The translations under genes were made by a program, and so were the position numbers. Shown one piece after another: positions 17,119-25,004 of a stretch of 51,009 nucleotides of DNA. Location: NCBI GenBank assembly GCA_022782265.1, contig JALFOM010000068.1, forward strand, positions 1 through 51,009. The letters run 5' to 3'. The notes below the pieces were generated by a model. That model had not been told where the DNA came from, made no database searches, and worked only from the letters and a program-made list of their open reading frames with translations. The DNA comes from Clostridiales bacterium (GTDB lineage Bacteria; Bacillota; Clostridia; Oscillospirales; Oscillospiraceae). Within the stretch, counting starts at the first letter, position 1; every line of letters starts with the position of its first letter.

Positions 17119-17805
17119 TTGGAGTCCATATGGAACGGATTTGATTTTACCTATATTCTCAGCATCCTGCTTGGGCTGATCCCGGCGCTTTTGTGCATCA
17201 CCCTGCACGAGCTGAGCCACGGCTTTGTGGCCTATAAGCTGGGCGACAATACCGCCAGGGATCGGGGCAGGCTCACCCTCAACCCCCTCAAGCATCTGGA
17301 CGTGATGGGCCTTTTGATGCTCCTGGTTTTTCACGTGGGCTGGGCAAAGCCCGTGCCGGTGAATATGTACAATTTCAAAAATCCGAAAAAGGGCATGGCG
17401 GTGACGGCGCTGGCCGGGCCTGTCTCCAACTTTCTGATTACCCTGGTGTTCATGTTCCTCTTCGGCTTTGCTTATACCATTGTGAGCTTTCATTACACGA
17501 AGGCCGGGTACTATGTTCTGCAGCTTCTCCAGCTCACGGCCTATATCAGTCTGGGCCTGGGCCTTTTCAACCTGATCCCCATCCCGCCGCTGGACGGGTC
17601 AAAGGTGCTGCTGTCCCTCCTCAGCGACAGCAATTACTATAAGCTTCTGCGTTATGAGCGCTACGGCATGATTTTAATGATCCTGCTGGTATCCACCGGC
17701 ATTATCGGCAAGCCCCTGTCCGCCACAATGGACGCGATTTACAATTTCCTGCTGCCGCTGGCCCAGTGGGGCGCCGATCTGTCCTATAACCTCTTTTTTA
17801 AGTGA
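17119..17805 (+). CDS. Site-2 protease family (M50) membrane protein
   Basis: An intramembrane metalloprotease of about 228 aa with several membrane spans. The zinc motif HELSH lies in CITLHELSHGFVAYKLGD and the second motif in NLIPIPPLDGSK. It belongs to the short M50 group found next to scpA-scpB in Clostridia; the substrate is unknown. I favour the TTG at 17119 with GGAGGTGGAG upstream. An in-frame ATG at 17044 would lie within the ysxC terminator and before the promoter, and would add a non-conserved 25-residue N terminus. The start is uncertain. It is followed by scpA after 7 bp. Confidence 0.85.
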   Translation: MESIWNGFDFTYILSILLGLIPALLCITLHELSHGFVAYKLGDNTARDRGRLTLNPLKHLDVMGLLMLLVFHVGWAKPVPVNMYNFKNPKKGMAVTALAGPVSNFLITLVFMFLFGFAYTIVSFHYTKAGYYVLQLLQLTAYISLGLGLFNLIPIPPLDGSKVLLSLLSDSNYYKLLRYERYGMILMILLVSTGIIGKPLSATMDAIYNFLLPLAQWGADLSYNLFFK

Positions 17806-17812
17806 GCGATCC

Positions 17813-18598
17813 ATGGAAAATCCAAGCTTTTTTCTTGAAGGCGTCGTAAAGGAAAAAAACGAGCTTCAGGATTTTGAAGGCCCCCTGAGCCTGATCCTGA
17901 TGCTGCTTTCAAAAAACAAAATCGAGATAAGAGACATTAAAATATCCGAAATACTGGACCAATATCTGGAATACCTGGCCCAGATGCAGAGCATGGATCT
18001 GGAAATCGCCAGTGAGTTTGTTCAGATGGCCTCCCACCTGCTCTATATCAAGACAAAGACCCTTCTGACCTCGGACGATGAGGAGGTCTCTGAGCTGGAA
18101 GTGCTGATGGCCTCCCTTGAACAGCTCAAATGCAAGGACGTCTATAACGCTGTGCGCCAGGTGACGCCGGAACTGAAACAGGCGTCGGAACTGGGCCTGC
18201 TGTATTTTTCCAAGCTGCCGGAGCCTTTGCCCAAAACCGCAAAGGAATATGAATACCGGCATGAGCCGGTGGACCTGCTGAAGGCCCTGGCGTCGGTGTA
18301 CATGCGGGGCGGAAAAACCCCGGAACTGGAGAGCTTTTCCTCCGCCATCCCCAAACGCATCGTATACAGCGTCAGGGATAAAAGCCGCCAGATCCTGAGC
18401 CGGCTCAGCGGCGGCAGCGTCTCGTTGAACAGCCTTTATTCTGAGTGCCGCTCCCGCTCCGAGGTGGTGGCAACCTTCATGTCCGTGCTGGAGCTTTGCA
18501 GCATGGGAAACATCCATATCAGCCGCAGCGGTGACGATTATACCGTTGAATTTACCGGCGGCGATGTGGACGAAATCATTGAAAAGATTGTTGAGTAG
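17813..18598 (+). CDS. scpA: Segregation and condensation protein A
   Basis: A 261-aa kleisin subunit of the SMC-ScpAB condensin, which compacts and segregates the chromosome. The N-terminal FEGPLSLILMLLSKNKIEIRDIKIS region and the EIASEFVQMASHLLYIKTKTLL helix, which bind the SMC neck, are clear. The C-terminal winged helix binds the SMC head. It is followed by scpB after 4 bp, the usual order. Confidence 0.93.
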   Translation: MENPSFFLEGVVKEKNELQDFEGPLSLILMLLSKNKIEIRDIKISEILDQYLEYLAQMQSMDLEIASEFVQMASHLLYIKTKTLLTSDDEEVSELEVLMASLEQLKCKDVYNAVRQVTPELKQASELGLLYFSKLPEPLPKTAKEYEYRHEPVDLLKALASVYMRGGKTPELESFSSAIPKRIVYSVRDKSRQILSRLSGGSVSLNSLYSECRSRSEVVATFMSVLELCSMGNIHISRSGDDYTVEFTGGDVDEIIEKIVE

Positions 18599-18602
18599 AC
18601 AA

Positions 18603-19217
18603 ATGATTGATATTTCTTCCGCCATTGAGGCTATACTTTTTGCGGCGGGCGACAGCGTCCCCGTGGCAAGACTGTCCCTTGTGCTGGGGGTTGACGAAAA
18701 GGAGATCAACCTGCGGGCAAAGGAGCTGCAGGACAAATACAGCTTTGAGCAGCGGGGAATGCGCATTCTCCGCCTGGACGACAAGCTGCAGATGTGCTCT
18801 GCCCCGGAGTTTGCCCCCTTTATCACCAAGGCTCTGGAGCAGAGAAAGCCCCCCATGCTCTCCCAGGCAGCGCTGGAGACCCTGGCCATCGTGGCCTATT
18901 TTCAGCCCGTCACCCGGGCCTATATCGACCAGGTGCGCGGCGTGGACAGCGCCTACACGGTGGGTATGCTCACCGAGCGGGGCCTGATCGAGGTCTGCGG
19001 CAGGCTGGACGTACCGGGCCGGCCCTCTCTGTTCCGGACTACCGACGTTTTCCTGCGCACCATGGGCATCAGCGAGCTGTCCCAGCTCCCCCCCCTGCCT
19101 GACATGACCAACGGCGAGGGCATAGAAAAACTGCAAAACGCCATAGACGAGATACAAAATGCCGCAGTTAGCGGACAGATGAGCTTAAGTGAAGTAACAG
19201 AACAAAACGGGGAGTGA
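18603..19217 (+). CDS. scpB: Segregation and condensation protein B
   Basis: A 204-aa, tandem winged-helix partner of ScpA. It starts IDISSAIEAILFAAGDSVP and contains LETLAIVAYFQPVTRAYIDQVRGVDS, the family core. It binds the middle of ScpA as a dimer. The SD is weak, consistent with coupling to scpA. The stop overlaps the next start by 1 nt. Confidence 0.94.
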   Translation: MIDISSAIEAILFAAGDSVPVARLSLVLGVDEKEINLRAKELQDKYSFEQRGMRILRLDDKLQMCSAPEFAPFITKALEQRKPPMLSQAALETLAIVAYFQPVTRAYIDQVRGVDSAYTVGMLTERGLIEVCGRLDVPGRPSLFRTTDVFLRTMGISELSQLPPLPDMTNGEGIEKLQNAIDEIQNAAVSGQMSLSEVTEQNGE

Positions 19218-19984
19218 TGCAGTTGGTCGGACTTATCATCCTGGGCGTCATCATCGCCATCATTGTTGCCATTATGCTTGTACCCGTGGGAGCGGACGTG
19301 GCCTATGAGGGCGGCGAGCTGCGCCTGTCGGCAAAGGTTTGCGGGATGCTGCTGCAGCTGATCCCAAAGCCCCCTGCCGATGAGACAAAGCCCAAGAAAG
19401 AAAAGAAGCCCAAAAAGCCCAAAAAGCAGAAAAAGCAGCCGGAGGAGCAGGCGCAGACCGGGGAGGAAAAGCCCAAAAAGAAGCTGAATCTGGATTTCAG
19501 CATGGACGAGATCATGGGCCTTGTAAAATCTGTCCTCCGGGGTCTTGGCCGCTTCGGGCGGAAGCTCTCGGTGGACCGCTTCCTGCTGCACTACACCGCC
19601 GCCGGAAAGGACCCCTACAACACCGCCATGACCTTCGGCTATGTGAACGGGGCGCTGACCACCCTGACCCCCATCTGCCGCCGTACCTTTGATACTAAGG
19701 ACGTGGACGTATGGACGGATGTGGATTTCACCACGGAAAAGACAAAAGTGGATTTCGGCGTGGCCCTGACCATCCGCATCGGGCAGATTTTCGGCGTGGT
19801 GTTCACCATCCTCTTCGGCGCTCTCGGCATACTGATCAAGCACAAATTCCGTAAATTCAAGGAAAAACGGGCAAACAAAAAGGCCGGTATTCCCGATAAT
19901 GAGGGGACAGCGGCGGAAAACAAGGAAGAAATAACAAAAACGATACAGGCAGTGGAAAGGACGGACTCAAATGGAGAACAATAA
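19217..19984 (+). CDS. DUF2953 domain membrane protein
   Basis: A 255-aa protein. One N-terminal membrane span (about residues 5-24) is followed by a very Lys/Pro-rich stretch (about 55-90), then a region with TAAGKDPYNTAMTFGYVNGAL, characteristic of DUF2953. A second hydrophobic segment lies at about 190-215. This family sits directly before ytfJ (gerW) in spore-forming Firmicutes, and the two genes overlap by 14 nt here. A sporulation role is likely but unproven. Confidence 0.82.
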   Translation: MQLVGLIILGVIIAIIVAIMLVPVGADVAYEGGELRLSAKVCGMLLQLIPKPPADETKPKKEKKPKKPKKQKKQPEEQAQTGEEKPKKKLNLDFSMDEIMGLVKSVLRGLGRFGRKLSVDRFLLHYTAAGKDPYNTAMTFGYVNGALTTLTPICRRTFDTKDVDVWTDVDFTTEKTKVDFGVALTIRIGQIFGVVFTILFGALGILIKHKFRKFKEKRANKKAGIPDNEGTAAENKEEITKTIQAVERTDSNGEQ

Positions 19985-20369
19985 CCCTATCGGCGAACTG
20001 ATGCAGACCACCATGGAGAACGTGAAAAACATTCTCAAGGTTGACACGGTTGTGGGCGATCCGATTTATACGCCTGACGGAATTACCCTGGTTCCCATCT
20101 CGAAAATCAGCGTGGGCTTCGGCGGCGGCGGAGTGGAGTTCAACTCCAGGAAGACCGGCGCGGACAGACCCTACGGCGGCGGCAACGCCACCGGCGTGAA
20201 GATCGACCCCATCGGCTTTCTGGTCATCAAGGACGGCGTGGTCAGAATGATCAACGTCACGCCTCCTGCGAGCAATACCGTTGACCGGATCATTGACCTG
20301 GTGCCCCAGGTTATGGACCGTGTTGACAGCTTTATTGAAAAACAGAAAAGTAACGGCAGCGGGAAATAA
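19971..20369 (+). CDS. ytfJ: Sporulation protein YtfJ (GerW family)
   Basis: A 132-aa protein with the conserved Gly-rich core ISVGFGGGGVEF and the segment GVKIDPIGFLVIKDG. In Bacillus the family (GerW) is needed for germination response to some germinants. It overlaps DUF2953, which supports this assignment, and it is evidence that the host lineage forms spores. Confidence 0.93.
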   Translation: MENNNPIGELMQTTMENVKNILKVDTVVGDPIYTPDGITLVPISKISVGFGGGGVEFNSRKTGADRPYGGGNATGVKIDPIGFLVIKDGVVRMINVTPPASNTVDRIIDLVPQVMDRVDSFIEKQKSNGSGK

Positions 20370-20385
20370 AATAAGTTAATCGGTC

Positions 20386-20429
20386 AATAATAAGCACTGC
20401 CCAAAAAAATCAGGGTGGTGCTTATTATT
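20386..20429 (+). other. 17-bp stem-loop spanning the carboxypeptidase start region
   Basis: Positions 20386-20402 pair with 20413-20429 (12 perfect A/T-G/C pairs plus five with two G-U) around a 10-nt A-rich loop. The GTG start candidates at 20415 and 20418 and the only SD-like bases lie in the right arm. No T-run follows, so it is not a standard terminator for ytfJ. In mRNA it would hide the start of the next gene. Confidence 0.5.
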
Positions 20430-21512
20430 AAAAAAATAATTATTGCTGCAATCCTTGCGGCTATGGTATATAATATAGGTATAACAGCCCGGGCGGACGA
20501 CGCGCCAGGCGTCAGCGCCCACAGCGCCATGGTGATGCACAGCGGCGGTGAGGTGGTCTTTGAAAAGAACGCGGACGAGCAGATGCGGATCGCCAGCACC
20601 ACCAAGATCATGACCGCCCTTGTGGTTCTGGAGCACTGTGCGCTGGACGAGCAGGTGGAGATTCTGCCGGAATACTGTGGCGCGGAGGGCTCCTCCATGT
20701 ATCTGTCCCCCGGAGAGCGCTACACCGTCGAAGAACTGCTGCAGGGGCTGCTGCTGGTGTCGGGAAACGACGCCGCCATTGCTCTGGCCTGCCACACGGC
20801 AGGGGATATCGACAGCTTTGTGGCCTTGATGAACGCGAAGGCCTTTACGCTGGGCATGGAGAACAGCTCTTTTGCCAATCCTCACGGCCTGGACGGGGAG
20901 GGACATTATTCCACCGCCCGGGACATGGCAAAGCTGATGTGCGCCTGTATGGAAAATGAGGATTTTGCCCGGATCACCGCCACGAAAAGCTGCACGGTAG
21001 GGGAGCAGTTCCTGTACAATCATAATAAGCTGCTTTCCAGCTGCCAGGGCTGCATCGGCGGAAAGACCGGCTATACCGAAACCGCAGGACGCTGTCTTGT
21101 CAGCTGTACCGAGCGGGAGGGGACAAGATATGTCTGCGTGACCCTTTCTGCTCCGGACGACTGGAACGACCATAAAAGGCTCTATAACTGGGCTTTTTCC
21201 CACTATACCAACCGCAGCGTGGTGGACGAGAGCATTGGCTTTGACATCCCCGTGGTCTCCGGCACCCTTCCCACGGTCAGGGCTGTCCCGGAGGAGGCGT
21301 TTTCGGCCTTTCTCCCCACCGATGCGGAGCTGACGCTCATTGCGGAGATGGCCCGCTTCACCTATGCCCCGGTTCAGCAGGGCGAAACCGCCGGGCGGAT
21401 CGTGGTGCTGCTGGACGGCGAACTGCTGAAGGAGATCAGGCTTATCTATGAAGGCGAGGTCCCCGCAGCAAAGCATACCCTGTCCGTGAGAAAAACACTG
21501 GAGATTGCTTGA
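20415..21512 (+). CDS. D-alanyl-D-alanine carboxypeptidase (S11, DacF-like)
   Basis: A 365-aa penicillin-binding protein that trims peptidoglycan stem peptides outside the membrane. An N-terminal signal peptide (KKIIIAAILAAMVYN core) ends in ITARA, a plausible cleavage site. Active-site motifs are STTK (S61-K64), SGN (116-118) and KTG (217-219). A C-terminal beta domain follows. The GTG start (20415 or 20418) is chosen to keep the signal peptide; the SD is poor and lies inside a hairpin. The next ATGs (20463, 20529) would destroy the signal. Context next to ytfJ suggests a DacF-type sporulation enzyme, but this is inference. Confidence 0.88.
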   Translation: MVLIIKKIIIAAILAAMVYNIGITARADDAPGVSAHSAMVMHSGGEVVFEKNADEQMRIASTTKIMTALVVLEHCALDEQVEILPEYCGAEGSSMYLSPGERYTVEELLQGLLLVSGNDAAIALACHTAGDIDSFVALMNAKAFTLGMENSSFANPHGLDGEGHYSTARDMAKLMCACMENEDFARITATKSCTVGEQFLYNHNKLLSSCQGCIGGKTGYTETAGRCLVSCTEREGTRYVCVTLSAPDDWNDHKRLYNWAFSHYTNRSVVDESIGFDIPVVSGTLPTVRAVPEEAFSAFLPTDAELTLIAEMARFTYAPVQQGETAGRIVVLLDGELLKEIRLIYEGEVPAAKHTLSVRKTLEIA

Positions 21513-22219
21513 TGAAGGAGAGACTTCAGAAAATCATATCCGCCTCCGGGCTTATGTCAAGAAGAGCCGCGGAGGAGCTGATCGCCGCCGGAAAGGTGAG
21601 GGTAAACGGCGTGACCGCCGCCCTGGGCGACAAGGCGGAGGCCGGGATTGACCGTATTCTGGTGGACGGAAAAGCTCTTCCGTCCGCCGGTGAGAAGCTG
21701 TACATAATGCTCAATAAGCCCCGGGGCTATGTGACCACACTCAGCGACGAGAAGGGCAGAAAGAACGTCTCAGAGCTGGTAAAAGAGCTGGGGACAAGGC
21801 TCTACCCTGTGGGCAGGCTGGACATGTATTCCGAGGGCCTGCTGCTCATGACCAACGACGGGGACTTTGCCAACCGTCTGATGCACCCCTCACACCAGGT
21901 GGACAAGTGCTACCACACCTGGGTAAAGGGGGAGGATATGGGCTGGGCCGTGGAGCTGCTGCGCTGCCCCATGGAGATTGACGGCTATGTGACATCCCCC
22001 GCGCAGGTGGATATTCTGGAGCTTAAAGGCGAGGAAGCCCTTTTGGGGATTACCATACACGAGGGGCGAAACCGCCAGGTAAGAAAAATGTGCGAGGCCG
22101 CGGGCCTCAAAGTCACAAGACTGATGCGCGTAAGCGAGGGCGGCGTGGAGCTTGGAACGCTGAAAAGCGGAAGGTGGCGCCGTCTGACTGAGGAAGAATT
22201 GAATATGCTCCTTAAGTAA
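21512..22219 (+). CDS. RsuA/RluB-family pseudouridine synthase
   Basis: A 235-aa enzyme that isomerises uridine in rRNA. An N-terminal S4 RNA-binding domain (ERLQKIISASGLMSRRAAEELI) precedes the catalytic domain, with the active Asp in GRLDMYSEGLL. The late HEGRNRQVRKMCEA motif is typical of RluB (23S rRNA), so RluB is more likely than RsuA. The start overlaps the upstream stop by 1 nt. In many Firmicutes rluB follows scpB and a carboxypeptidase, as here. Confidence 0.92.
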   Translation: MKERLQKIISASGLMSRRAAEELIAAGKVRVNGVTAALGDKAEAGIDRILVDGKALPSAGEKLYIMLNKPRGYVTTLSDEKGRKNVSELVKELGTRLYPVGRLDMYSEGLLLMTNDGDFANRLMHPSHQVDKCYHTWVKGEDMGWAVELLRCPMEIDGYVTSPAQVDILELKGEEALLGITIHEGRNRQVRKMCEAAGLKVTRLMRVSEGGVELGTLKSGRWRRLTEEELNMLLK

Positions 22220-22251
22220 GCGTTGACTGAAATGACCGAAAGGACAACAGA

Positions 22252-23079
22252 ATGGAAAAAGACATTATTGCGATCCTTTCCGAGAAATCCGTTCATTTTT
22301 CCAAACGCCAGCGGGCGGTGGCGGATTATATCTGCGAGCACCCGGACATGGCCGCGTTTATGACTGCCGAGCTGCTGGCTCAGGCGGTGGGCGTCAGCGA
22401 GTCCACGGTGGTGCGCTTTGCCCTTGAACTGGGCTTCGACGGCTACCCGGACATGAGAAGGTCGGTGCAGAGGCTTCTGCGCAGTAAAATCAGCAGCCAG
22501 GGGCAGAGTGCCCATGGAGAGGCGGAGAAGGACTACACCCAGCTGTTTCAGCGCACGGTGGAGGACTACGGCAAAGCCATTGCTGCCCTGACAGAGGGGG
22601 AGAATCCCCGCGCCTTTGACGTCGCCGTCAAGCAGCTGCAAAAGGCCAAAAGGCTGTTTGTTCTGGGAGATGACCCGGGAGAACCCGCGGCAAGGCTCCT
22701 GTGGCAAGGCCTGAACCTGATTCGGGACGGGGTGCTGCTGATCAGCGGCGAGCCTTATGAGCAGCTGATCCATATCGGCGCGGGGGACGCGCTGCTGTAC
22801 ATATGCCCTGCCGGGGCGGTGAACTCCGGCGCGGCCCGTTATGCCCATGACTGCGGAGCAGCAGTGATCGTTCTGGCGTTGGAAAGCTTACGGAAGGAGC
22901 TGCCCTTTGCAGAGAGCTTTATTGCCTGCGGCAAGGGTCTTGAATCGGGCCGTGAGCCCGTTCTTCCGGCTTATGCCGTGGCCGGAGCCATACTGCGTGC
23001 CTTCGCTCAGGAAATGAAGAGCGGGGCGAAAAAATCAGAAAAGATCCGGCAGGAGTATGAAAGAAATGATCGCAGATAA
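22252..23079 (+). CDS. RpiR/MurR-family transcriptional regulator
   Basis: A 275-aa protein. The N-terminal RpiR helix-turn-helix (about residues 15-75) includes the typical FSKRQRAVADYI and VSESTVVRFALELGFDGYPD stretches. A SIS sugar-phosphate-binding domain follows (about 125-265). Such proteins sense phosphosugars and control sugar or amino-sugar genes. No sugar genes are adjacent, so the ligand and targets are unknown. It overlaps the following flavoprotein gene by 14-20 nt. Confidence 0.88.
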   Translation: MEKDIIAILSEKSVHFSKRQRAVADYICEHPDMAAFMTAELLAQAVGVSESTVVRFALELGFDGYPDMRRSVQRLLRSKISSQGQSAHGEAEKDYTQLFQRTVEDYGKAIAALTEGENPRAFDVAVKQLQKAKRLFVLGDDPGEPAARLLWQGLNLIRDGVLLISGEPYEQLIHIGAGDALLYICPAGAVNSGAARYAHDCGAAVIVLALESLRKELPFAESFIACGKGLESGREPVLPAYAVAGAILRAFAQEMKSGAKKSEKIRQEYERNDRR

Positions 23080-24310
23080 CACAGACCTTGTGGTGATCGG
23101 CGGCGGCGCGGCGGGCATGATGTGTGCCGCTACTGCGGCGGACAGGGGATTGAAGGTGATTTTGCTGGACCCCAACCGCCAGCTTGGCAGAAAGCTGCGC
23201 ATAACCGGCAAGGGCCGCTGCAACCTCACCAACAACTGTGAAATTAAAACCTTTATGCAGAACATTCCCGGGGACGGCAGGTTTTTGTTCAGCGCGCTGA
23301 ACAGGCTGTCGCCTGCGGATACCATGGCTTTGTTCGAGTCTAAGGGCCTGGAGCTGAAGACCGAGCGGGGGAACCGGGTTTTCCCGGTGTCGGACAACGC
23401 AAACGACGTGGCGGGGACCATGGCCCGCTGGTGCGCCCGCTCCGGCGTCACTGTGCTGCGATGTAAAGCCAAAAAAGTGGTCGCAGAAAACGGAGCGGTC
23501 ACCGGCGTGGAGACGGAAAAGGGCCTTATCCCATGCCGGGCGGCAGCCGTCTGTACCGGCGGCCTGTCCTACCCCCTCACCGGCTCCACCGGCGACGGGC
23601 TCAGGTTTGCCCAAGCGCTGGGCCACAGCGTCACACCGCCCAGAGCCTCCCTTGTGCCGCTGGAAAGTCCGGATGCCTACTGTGCCGAGATGCAGGGCTT
23701 TTCCCTGAGAAATGTGGTGCTCTCCGCCTATGAGGAGGACAAGCTCATCTATAAAGAGCTGGGCGAGATGCTGTTTACCCATTTCGGCGTCTCCGGGCCT
23801 CTGGTCCTCTCCGCCAGCGCCCATATGCGCCATATGGGGAGCAAAAATTACCGTCTGGAGATCGACCTGAAGCCCGCTCTGGACGAAAAAAAGCTGGACG
23901 CCAGAATTTTGCGGGACTTTGAAAAATACGCGAACAGGGAGTTTAAAAACGCCCTTTCGGACCTGGCCGGCAGCGCCATGATCCCGGTGCTGGTAAGGCT
24001 CTCCGGGATACCGGAGGACACCAAGGTAAACTCCGTCACCCGGGAGCAGAGGATGAAGCTGCTTCATCTTTTCAAGGCTTTCCCGGTCACAGTTTCGGGC
24101 ACACGACCCATAGACGAGGCCATCGTCACCGCCGGCGGGGTGAATACCAAAGAGATCAATCCCCGCACGATGGAGTCCAAGCTCATTTCTGAATTGTACT
24201 TTGCCGGAGAGGTGCTTGACCTCGACGGTTATACAGGCGGTTTCAATCTGCAGATCGCCTGGTCAACCGGCTTCGTCGCCGGAAATTCTGTGTTAAAGGA
24301 TGCGTTTTGA
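23066..24310 (+). CDS. HI0933-family flavoprotein (NAD(P)/FAD-dependent oxidoreductase)
   Basis: A protein of about 414 aa. The N-terminal Rossmann motif is VVIGGGAAGMM, followed by GRKLRITGKGRCNLTN, the signature of the HI0933/YhiN family; the C-terminal GGVNTKEINPRTMESK and GYTGGFNLQIAWSTG are also typical. It binds FAD; the substrate is unknown. AGGAG (23051-23055) fits the ATG at 23066 better than the one at 23057. It overlaps the RpiR gene and its stop abuts cmk, so the three are likely co-transcribed. Confidence 0.9.
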   Translation: MIADNTDLVVIGGGAAGMMCAATAADRGLKVILLDPNRQLGRKLRITGKGRCNLTNNCEIKTFMQNIPGDGRFLFSALNRLSPADTMALFESKGLELKTERGNRVFPVSDNANDVAGTMARWCARSGVTVLRCKAKKVVAENGAVTGVETEKGLIPCRAAAVCTGGLSYPLTGSTGDGLRFAQALGHSVTPPRASLVPLESPDAYCAEMQGFSLRNVVLSAYEEDKLIYKELGEMLFTHFGVSGPLVLSASAHMRHMGSKNYRLEIDLKPALDEKKLDARILRDFEKYANREFKNALSDLAGSAMIPVLVRLSGIPEDTKVNSVTREQRMKLLHLFKAFPVTVSGTRPIDEAIVTAGGVNTKEINPRTMESKLISELYFAGEVLDLDGYTGGFNLQIAWSTGFVAGNSVLKDAF

Positions 24311-24311
24311 G

Positions 24312-25004
24312 ATGAAAAAACATTATTCAATCGCCATTGACGGACCCTCCGGAGCAGGAAAAAGCAGTCTGGCCAGAAGAGCCGCTGCCGCTCTGGGCTT
24401 TATCTATGTTGACACAGGCGCCATTTACCGCACGGTTGGCCTGGCCTGCTACCGGGCCGGTATCAGCTGCAAGGACGCCGAGGCAGTGGAGAAGATCCTG
24501 CCCAGGCTCAATATCCAGATGAGATTCAACGCCGCAGGGGAGCAGCGCATGTATCTGGACGAGGAGGACGTGTCCTCCCGCATCCGTATGCCCGAAATTT
24601 CCATCTGCGCCTCCGACGTGTCCACTTTGCCCGTGGTGCGCAGCTACCTTCTGGACATGCAGCGCCGCATGGCAAAGAACAGCAACGTGATCATGGACGG
24701 CCGGGATATCGGCACCGTGGTCCTGCCCGACGCGGACCTGAAGATCTTCATGACCGCAAGCTCTGCCGCCAGGGCCCAGCGCCGTCTGCTGGAGCTTCAG
24801 GGCAAGGGCGTCAAGGCCAATTTTGAGGACGTGTTCCGGGATATTGAATACCGCGACAAGCAGGACAGCACCCGTGCCGCCGCGCCGTTGAGAGCGGCGG
24901 AGGACGCCGTTATTCTGGACACCACCAACCTGAATCTGGAGGAGAGCTACCGCCTTCTCTGCCGCACTATTAAAGAGAAGCTGGGCGTCCAGCCTGTTGG
25001 CTGA
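24312..25004 (+). CDS. cmk: Cytidylate kinase
   Basis: A 230-aa enzyme that phosphorylates CMP and dCMP. The P-loop GPSGAGKSS lies at the N terminus; VDTGAIYRTVG and MDGRDIGTVVLPDADLKIF are family hallmarks. The start at 24312 is preferred over 24300, whose SD spacing is too short. The stop overlaps the ispH start by 1 nt. The plsC gene often found between cmk and ispH in Firmicutes is absent. Confidence 0.95.
   Translation: MKKHYSIAIDGPSGAGKSSLARRAAAALGFIYVDTGAIYRTVGLACYRAGISCKDAEAVEKILPRLNIQMRFNAAGEQRMYLDEEDVSSRIRMPEISICASDVSTLPVVRSYLLDMQRRMAKNSNVIMDGRDIGTVVLPDADLKIFMTASSAARAQRRLLELQGKGVKANFEDVFRDIEYRDKQDSTRAAAPLRAAEDAVILDTTNLNLEESYRLLCRTIKEKLGVQPVG

Noticed and set aside
20463-20480. TATAAT-like box within the carboxypeptidase signal peptide
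   Set aside because: Using it as a promoter would remove the signal peptide that this extracytoplasmic enzyme needs; the match is probably chance in an AT-rich hydrophobic codon run.
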